Source of the DNA: a virus
IMG/VR virus record: IMGVR_UViG_3300030380_005305
Span: 25,339-49,861 of that record
Strand: one strand, 5' to 3'
Length of the DNA: 24,523 nt
Shown: positions 20,545 through 24,523 of the stretch, piece after piece
Numbering within the stretch: the stretch's first letter is position 1
Layout of the letters: the number at the start of each line of letters is the position of its first letter
Translations under genes and position numbers: made by a program
Notes under the pieces: generated by a model
Told to the model about the DNA's origin: nothing
Databases searched by the model: none
What the model saw: the letters and a program-made list of their open reading frames with translations, nothing else

Positions 20545-20579
20545 ATATAAAAAAATAAAAATTTTTTTCTTTTTAGGGC

Positions 20580-20608
20580 TTGACAGAATATCCTATATAA
20601 ACTATAAA
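20580..20608 (+). promoter_or_regulatory. Strong promoter with ATATCCTA operator motif
   Basis: TTGACA (20580-20585), 17-bp spacer, TATAAA (20603-20608), the best promoter match in the window. ATATCCTA (20588-20595) lies in the spacer. An A/T tract (20549-20574) lies upstream. It drives the gene at 20643, whose RBS is GAAAGGA. Confidence 0.72.
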
Positions 20609-20642
20609 CAAATCATAACTAACAAACGAAAGGAATACAGTT

Positions 20643-21239
20643 ATGCAACCATTAAGAAAAGACCACGTTGACAGGTGGAGTGAGTTTGTACGAGATGAAT
20701 TCGGAATTGCTTTTAATAGAGCGGAAGAAGAAATCGAAGTACAGGCGCAAGAAAAAGTTGAGGAAGTTGGTAAAGATTTTGCCAAAGAACTTAAACTTAA
20801 TCTTAAAATAAAAGAGTTGGATAAAAACGTAAATGCGTTGAGAGATTTCCAAGATAAGAAGCAATCTATGGAAAATGATTTACGTTATAAAGCTCAAAAA
20901 ATCGCTGATGAAATTTCAGAGATTTATAACAATAGTAAAAAAAGACGTAAATGGGATATGAATAACATCTCTATTGATATTAAAGATGATAACGATCCTG
21001 TTGAATACGTAACAAAGCGAATTAAAAAAGCTTGTTATGAAGAAGCAAAACGTCATTTTACAGCAAAGCATAAGTTGTATCATGCTTTAGATCAAAAACG
21101 TAAAAAGTGTTTGAATATACTTTATACAGGTAGTCATATTCAACCGACTTTGAGTGAGTTATCTAAAGAAATGAAAACCGCTAACATTCAATTAGATTTA
21201 CCTAATTCATTATTAGCTTTACCAAGTGGAGCAAAATAA
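20643..21239 (+). CDS. Coiled-coil protein of unknown function
   Basis: 198 residues. Residues about 25-105 are strongly helical and charged with coiled-coil spacing (for example AEEEIEVQAQEKVEEV and NVNALRDFQDKKQ). A basic stretch NSKKRRKWDMNN follows, then a second helical domain with two cysteines (KKACYEEAKRHF and KKCLNILY). No family is recognised. It sits alone under the strongest promoter of the window, so it may be an abundant early protein. It is translationally coupled to a membrane protein (TAATG). Confidence 0.8.
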   Translation: MQPLRKDHVDRWSEFVRDEFGIAFNRAEEEIEVQAQEKVEEVGKDFAKELKLNLKIKELDKNVNALRDFQDKKQSMENDLRYKAQKIADEISEIYNNSKKRRKWDMNNISIDIKDDNDPVEYVTKRIKKACYEEAKRHFTAKHKLYHALDQKRKKCLNILYTGSHIQPTLSELSKEMKTANIQLDLPNSLLALPSGAK

Positions 21240-21448
21240 TGATTAGAGCGATTTATTTTGCACTCAACTTTGTAATGATCTTTTTGGGTGTAGTGTTAGC
21301 GATATACTTTGATTTGTATATTGGGTTATCAGTAATAGCTTTGTTTACTTTCAAATTCTTTTTGCAATTACCAAGTACCGAAAGCAATAAAAGACTTGAT
21401 GAAAGTTTTAAGAAAGCAAAACAAATGGAGTTTGATTTTGATAAATAA
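21239..21448 (+). CDS. Small membrane protein with two transmembrane segments
   Basis: 69 residues; ATG shares its A with the previous stop. Two hydrophobic spans, about residues 4-25 (AIYFALNFVMIFLGVVLAIY) and 27-43 (YIGLSVIALFTFKFF), form a hairpin, with a charged cytoplasmic-type tail (SNKRLDESFKKAKQME). The topology fits a small holin or a membrane-modifying protein, but with its coiled-coil partner and distance from the endolysin gene, a host take-over or exclusion role is equally possible. Confidence 0.75.
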   Translation: MIRAIYFALNFVMIFLGVVLAIYFDLYIGLSVIALFTFKFFLQLPSTESNKRLDESFKKAKQMEFDFDK

Positions 21449-21466
21449 ATAATAATAAACACATAA

Positions 21467-21493
21467 TAGGCCATGCACTTTTTGCATGGCCTA
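21467..21493 (+). terminator. Terminator-like hairpin
   Basis: TAGGCCATGCA (21467-21477), loop CTTTT and TGCATGGCCTA (21483-21493) form a perfect 11-bp stem 18 bp after the membrane protein stop. There is no U-tract after it, so termination may be inefficient or protein-dependent. The motif TATCCTA follows at 21492 and 21502, 10 bp apart. Confidence 0.6.
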
Positions 21494-21544
21494 TCCTACA
21501 TTATCCTATGCAATAACCGCATACCTCTCCAGGTTGTATAGAGA

Positions 21545-21568
21545 AGAGCATGTGGGCGGGACCCACCC
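21545..21568 (+). repeat. GC-rich hairpin repeat, copy 6
   Basis: AGAGCAT followed by the GTGGGCGGGACCCAC core and CC, again preceded by TAGAGA as in copy 5. It is followed directly by another hairpin at 21569. Confidence 0.85.
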
Positions 21569-21587
21569 AAGCGCGCTTCGCGCGCTT
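21569..21587. other. GC-only hairpin next to repeat copy 6
   Basis: AAGCGCGC (21569-21576), loop TTC, GCGCGCTT (21580-21587): eight perfect pairs, very stable, followed by a single further T and then A residues. Together with copy 6 it makes a double hairpin between the upstream operon and the terminase gene. Confidence 0.6.
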
Positions 21588-21593
21588 TAAAAG

Positions 21594-21669
21594 GGGACCC
21601 TAAAGGAATTACTTTCGAACTTGCATGATTTATTATTTATCGAATACCCCTTAGTTTTGTAGGGGTCCC
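21594..21669. repeat. Inverted repeat flanking the terL leader
   Basis: GGGACCCTA (21594-21602) and TAGGGGTCCC (21660-21669) are complementary apart from one unpaired base, separated by 57 bp of AT-rich DNA. The right arm overlaps a weak promoter. It might be a packaging site element or a regulatory stem in the leader RNA. Confidence 0.45.
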
Positions 21670-21685
21670 AGACCTACCCTATATT
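21657..21685 (+). promoter_or_regulatory. Possible promoter for the terminase-portal genes
   Basis: TTGTAG (21657-21662), 17-bp spacer, TATATT (21680-21685), 21 bp before the terL start. The -10 is good, the -35 weak, and the TAGGAYAT motif is missing, which would fit late genes under other control. Confidence 0.35.
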
Positions 21686-21706
21686 GTTTGATTTGGATAG
21701 TTAATC

Positions 21707-23215
21707 ATGTATAATACTTTACCACCCATATTGAAATATATGCTAACTGTTGAAGATATTAATAAAATAGAAGATCCTATTGAGCGAAGAAAGCTCAAGA
21801 TACAGATTATACAACGGCATCAAAGAAAAGAACTTAAGCAAGTTAAAACTAATTTTTTATCTTTTGTAAAAAAGATGTGGCCAGATTTTATAGAGGGGTC
21901 CCATCACAAAGAAATCTCAGATAAATTTAATAGATTAGCAACTGGAGATTTGACCCGTCTAATTATAAACATGCCCCCTAGGCATACTAAATCAGAATTT
22001 GCGTCGTTCTTTCTTCCTGCTTGGATGATCGGACAAAACCCTAAATTAAAAATAATTCAAGCAACTCACACAGCAGAGCTTGCTGTAAATTTTGGTCGTA
22101 AAGCAAAACATTTAATTGACTCAGAAGAGTATCAACAAATTTTTAAAACAAGACTCCAAGAAGATAGTAAAGCTGCAGGACGTTGGAATACATCTGATGG
22201 CGGTGAATACTTTGCAGTCGGTGTCCAAGGTGCAGTGACCGGGAGAGGTGCTGATCTACTTATCATTGATGATCCACATTCAGAGCAAGATGTAAACTCA
22301 CCATCGGCATTTGATAATGCATATGAGTGGTATACTTCAGGACCACGGCAAAGGCTTCAACCAGGAGGTCGTATTGTTTTAGTTATGACTAGATGGTCTA
22401 CAAAAGATTTAACACAAAGATTGTTAAACGCACAAAGCAACGAGAACGCAGATCAATGGGAAGTCGTAGAGTTTCCAGCGATTATGCCGTCCGGTGAACC
22501 TGTGTGGCCAGAGTATTGGAGCAAAGAAGATTTAGCTTCTGTTAAAGCATCAGCGGGTGTTGCAAAATGGAACGCGCAATACATGCAAAATCCAACTTCA
22601 GAAGAAGGAGCTCTCATTAAACGTGAGTGGTGGAAAAATTGGGAATCAGAACATATGCCTGTTATTGAACACACTATTCAAAGTTATGACACAGCTTATC
22701 TTAAAAAAGAAACTGCTGACTACAGTGCGATCACTACTTGGGGAGTTTTTCGTCCTAATGAAGACTCACCTCGTCAATTAATATTATTAGATTCTTATAA
22801 AGAACGTTTAGAGTTTCCAGAGTTACGTCGTGTTGCATTAGAACAATATAGGTATTGGAATCCTGAAACAGTAATCATTGAAGCAAAAGCATCGGGGCTA
22901 CCTTTAATGTATGAGCTTAGACAGATGGGAATTCCTGCAATGAATTTTACACCAAGTAAAGGTCAAGATAAAATTGCAAGAGTTAATGCAGTGTCTCCAC
23001 TTTTTGAAGCTGGACAAATTTGGGCTCCTCTCGATCAAGAGTTTGCTCAAGAACTTGTTGAAGAATGTGCAGCGTTTCCTTATGGAGATCATGATGATTT
23101 AGTTGACAGTACAACACAGGCTCTGTTAAGATACAGACAAGGCGGATTTATAGATCACCCAGAAGATTACAAAGAAGAAGATCAACCCAAAAAGAAAAAG
23201 AAATTTTATTGGTAA
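21707..23215 (+). CDS. terL: Terminase large subunit
   Basis: 502 residues; ATPase-nuclease motor that packages DNA into proheads. The ATPase part shows a variant Walker A MPPRHTKS (89-96), Walker B LLIIDDP (184-190) and the coupling-type MTRWS (227-231). The C-terminal RNase H-like nuclease has D328 (SYDTAY), E392 (VIIEAK) and the DHDDLVDS cluster (461-468) as metal ligands. Domain content and length are complete. The start lacks a good Shine-Dalgarno sequence (GATAGTTAATC precedes ATG). It is followed without gap by a small gene (TAATG) and the portal. The matching small subunit is likely the leftward gene at 17165-17647. Confidence 0.95.
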   Translation: MYNTLPPILKYMLTVEDINKIEDPIERRKLKIQIIQRHQRKELKQVKTNFLSFVKKMWPDFIEGSHHKEISDKFNRLATGDLTRLIINMPPRHTKSEFASFFLPAWMIGQNPKLKIIQATHTAELAVNFGRKAKHLIDSEEYQQIFKTRLQEDSKAAGRWNTSDGGEYFAVGVQGAVTGRGADLLIIDDPHSEQDVNSPSAFDNAYEWYTSGPRQRLQPGGRIVLVMTRWSTKDLTQRLLNAQSNENADQWEVVEFPAIMPSGEPVWPEYWSKEDLASVKASAGVAKWNAQYMQNPTSEEGALIKREWWKNWESEHMPVIEHTIQSYDTAYLKKETADYSAITTWGVFRPNEDSPRQLILLDSYKERLEFPELRRVALEQYRYWNPETVIIEAKASGLPLMYELRQMGIPAMNFTPSKGQDKIARVNAVSPLFEAGQIWAPLDQEFAQELVEECAAFPYGDHDDLVDSTTQALLRYRQGGFIDHPEDYKEEDQPKKKKKFYW

Positions 23216-23427
23216 TGACGTTTGTATTTAAGCACCCTAGTAAGTATGTAAAAAATCCTACTCTTGTTAAAAACATGAAACATGTAAAACGAGATCAAAT
23301 ACCGCCATTAAGTGGCCCCAACCCACAAGGCTTGATTAATGAATCAAAAGCATATAAACAAGATAAATTGGAGAAAATAAATGGCAGAAATAGACAAAGC
23401 TTTAACCGAAATACGAAAAAAGGTTGA
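23215..23427 (+). CDS. Small protein between terminase and portal
   Basis: 70 residues from ATG 23215, sharing an A with the terL stop. It is basic, with a central RDQIPPLSGPNPQGL stretch rich in proline and glycine and a low-complexity polar end; probably largely unstructured. It overlaps the portal gene start by 47 bp in another frame. Placement suggests a minor packaging or head-assembly factor, but nothing in the sequence proves that. Confidence 0.65.
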   Translation: MTFVFKHPSKYVKNPTLVKNMKHVKRDQIPPLSGPNPQGLINESKAYKQDKLEKINGRNRQSFNRNTKKG

Positions 23428-24523
23428 GATAGCAGGGCCCGAGGAACAAGTCGAGGTTCAAGAAGAAATTAACGAATCATTACCTAATGCTGGTGAAACA
23501 GAAATTACTCCCACTGAAGATGGCGGCGTAGAAATTAATTTTGAACCTGGAGCATTTAACCAAGCACAAAGTGAAAATCACTTTGATAATTTAGCTGAGT
23601 TATTACCAGAGGAAATATTAGGTCCTCTAGGTTCAGAATTAAATCAAAATTATATGGACTACAAAGAGTCTCGTAAAGAATGGGAACACACTTACATAAC
23701 TGGTTTAGATCTTTTAGGATTTAAATACGAAGATAGAACAGAACCTTTTTCTGGAGCTGCAGGTGCTACACACCCAGTTCTTGCAGAAGCTGTTACACAG
23801 TTTCAAGCATTAGCATACAAAGAATTATTACCAGCAGATGGACCTATCAGAACTCAGATCATGGGTGCACCATCTCCTGAAAAAGAAATGCAATCAACTA
23901 GAGTAAAAGATTTTATGAATTGGCAGTTGATGGATCAGATGAAAGAATACGAACCTGAATTTGATCAATTGTTATTTTACCTCCCTCTTGCTGGATCTGC
24001 CTTTAAGAAAGTTTATTATGATGATCTTTTAGGCAGAGCAGTTTCTAAATTTGTACCGGCAGAAGATTTGGTTGTACCTTACTCTGCAACATCTTTAGAA
24101 GATGCAACGGCCGTGGTTCACGTTATTAAAACCAAAGAGAATGATTTAAGAAAACAACAAGTAAATGGTTTTTACAGAGACGTAGAGATTGGTGAACCTG
24201 CTGATACTGAATCTGATTTAGAAAGAAAAGAACGAGAGTTAGAAGGAATTACAAAAACACAAAATGAAGATATCTACAATATTTTAGAATTTCATGTTGA
24301 TTTAGATTTAGAAGGGTTCGAGGACCGAGGACAAGATGGTCAACCTACTGGAATTAAATTACCATACATTGTAACAATTGAAGAATCATCAAGAGAAGTA
24401 TTATCCATCAGAAGAAATTATGAAATTAATGATCCACAAAAAAAGAAAATTTCTTACTTTGTACATTTTAAATTTTTACCTGGTTTAGGTTTTTATGGTT
24501 TTGGTTTAATCCACATGATTGGT
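23381..24523 (+). CDS. Portal protein (3' end outside the window)
   Basis: The frame from ATG 23381 (RBS GGAG, 8 bp upstream) stays open for 381 codons to the window end. The N-terminal ~60 residues are acidic. A conserved-looking portal core follows: a WEHTYITGLDLLGF helix region, FSGAAGATHPVLAEAVTQF, ADGPIRTQIMG, EPEFDQLLFYLPLAGSAFKK and KFVPAEDLVVPY. This pattern is that of portal proteins of marine podovirus-like phages, which form the dodecameric head-tail gateway. Position right after terL supports the call. Length and C-terminal crown cannot be judged. Confidence 0.85.
   Translation, partial: MAEIDKALTEIRKKVEIAGPEEQVEVQEEINESLPNAGETEITPTEDGGVEINFEPGAFNQAQSENHFDNLAELLPEEILGPLGSELNQNYMDYKESRKEWEHTYITGLDLLGFKYEDRTEPFSGAAGATHPVLAEAVTQFQALAYKELLPADGPIRTQIMGAPSPEKEMQSTRVKDFMNWQLMDQMKEYEPEFDQLLFYLPLAGSAFKKVYYDDLLGRAVSKFVPAEDLVVPYSATSLEDATAVVHVIKTKENDLRKQQVNGFYRDVEIGEPADTESDLERKERELEGITKTQNEDIYNILEFHVDLDLEGFEDRGQDGQPTGIKLPYIVTIEESSREVLSIRRNYEINDPQKKKISYFVHFKFLPGLGFYGFGLIHMIG

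Noticed and set aside
19881-20545. tRNA, tmRNA or CRISPR array in the gene-free region
   Set aside because: No acceptor/T-loop pattern of a tRNA, no tag-peptide frame, and the stems differ in sequence, so there are no regularly spaced identical repeats with spacers.
18372-21568. All six GTGGGCGGGACCCAC copies as plain rho-independent terminators
   Set aside because: Only copies 1 and 2 have T-runs on the + strand; copies 3-6 are followed by A-rich or GC-rich DNA, and copies 3 and 4 would sit at the start of a transcript.

Overview
The window looks like a contiguous stretch of a tailed double-stranded DNA phage (Caudoviricetes). It holds a replication module, a lysis endopeptidase, a small and a large terminase subunit and the start of a portal gene. 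It is strongly A+T-rich by eye and densely packed, with most gene junctions overlapping (TAATG, ATGA, GTGA). The flavour (PolA-type polymerase, archaeo-eukaryotic-type primase, NodU/CmcH carbamoyltransferase, several 2OG-Fe(II) oxygenases, many small AT-rich hypothetical genes) is that of marine phages of low-GC alphaproteobacteria such as SAR11. The host is an inference, not something the sequence proves. No integrase, phage RNA polymerase, tRNA or CRISPR array was seen.

Layout. (1) 1-8.6 kb, + strand: end of an unknown gene, a promoter, two conserved phage proteins, then PrimPol-like primase, SF1A helicase, a DUF3310 protein, DNA polymerase I-type polymerase and a carbamoyltransferase. (2) 8.6-12.6 kb: hypothetical and zinc-ribbon proteins, a candidate lysis group (two membrane-anchored proteins, an M15 peptidase) and three consecutive 2OG-Fe(II) oxygenases. 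(3) 12.56-16.6 kb: a divergent promoter with an AGGATATCCT palindrome, a ribbon-helix-helix regulator, small genes, a homologue of the C-terminal domain of RNA polymerase alpha, a SAM methyltransferase, an HNH nuclease and a PD-(D/E)XK exonuclease. (4) 16.56-18.3 kb: a non-coding iteron-like array, a minus-strand small terminase gene and a Holliday-junction-resolvase-like nuclease. (5) 18.3-21.7 kb: an unusual accessory and regulatory section. It has a short minus-strand operon, six copies of a GC-rich hairpin repeat (core GTGGGCGGGACCCAC), a near-perfect parS-like site, and an ~880-bp gene-free stretch whose core (20001-20443) folds into a chain of long perfect stems and a pseudoknot. (6) 21.7-24.5 kb: large terminase, a small protein and the portal gene, cut by the window end.

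Three observations seem most worth following. First, the 20.0-20.44 kb core looks like a large structured non-coding RNA driven by its own TTGACA-N17-TACACT promoter. Second, a TAGGAYAT/ATRTCCTA motif recurs at most of the promoters, in three places as pairs 10 bp apart, and beside the gene for a ribbon-helix-helix protein, which suggests one phage regulon. Third, the phage encodes an RpoA C-terminal-domain-like protein, and two of its promoters carry A/T tracts resembling UP elements. Functions for most small genes remain unknown.
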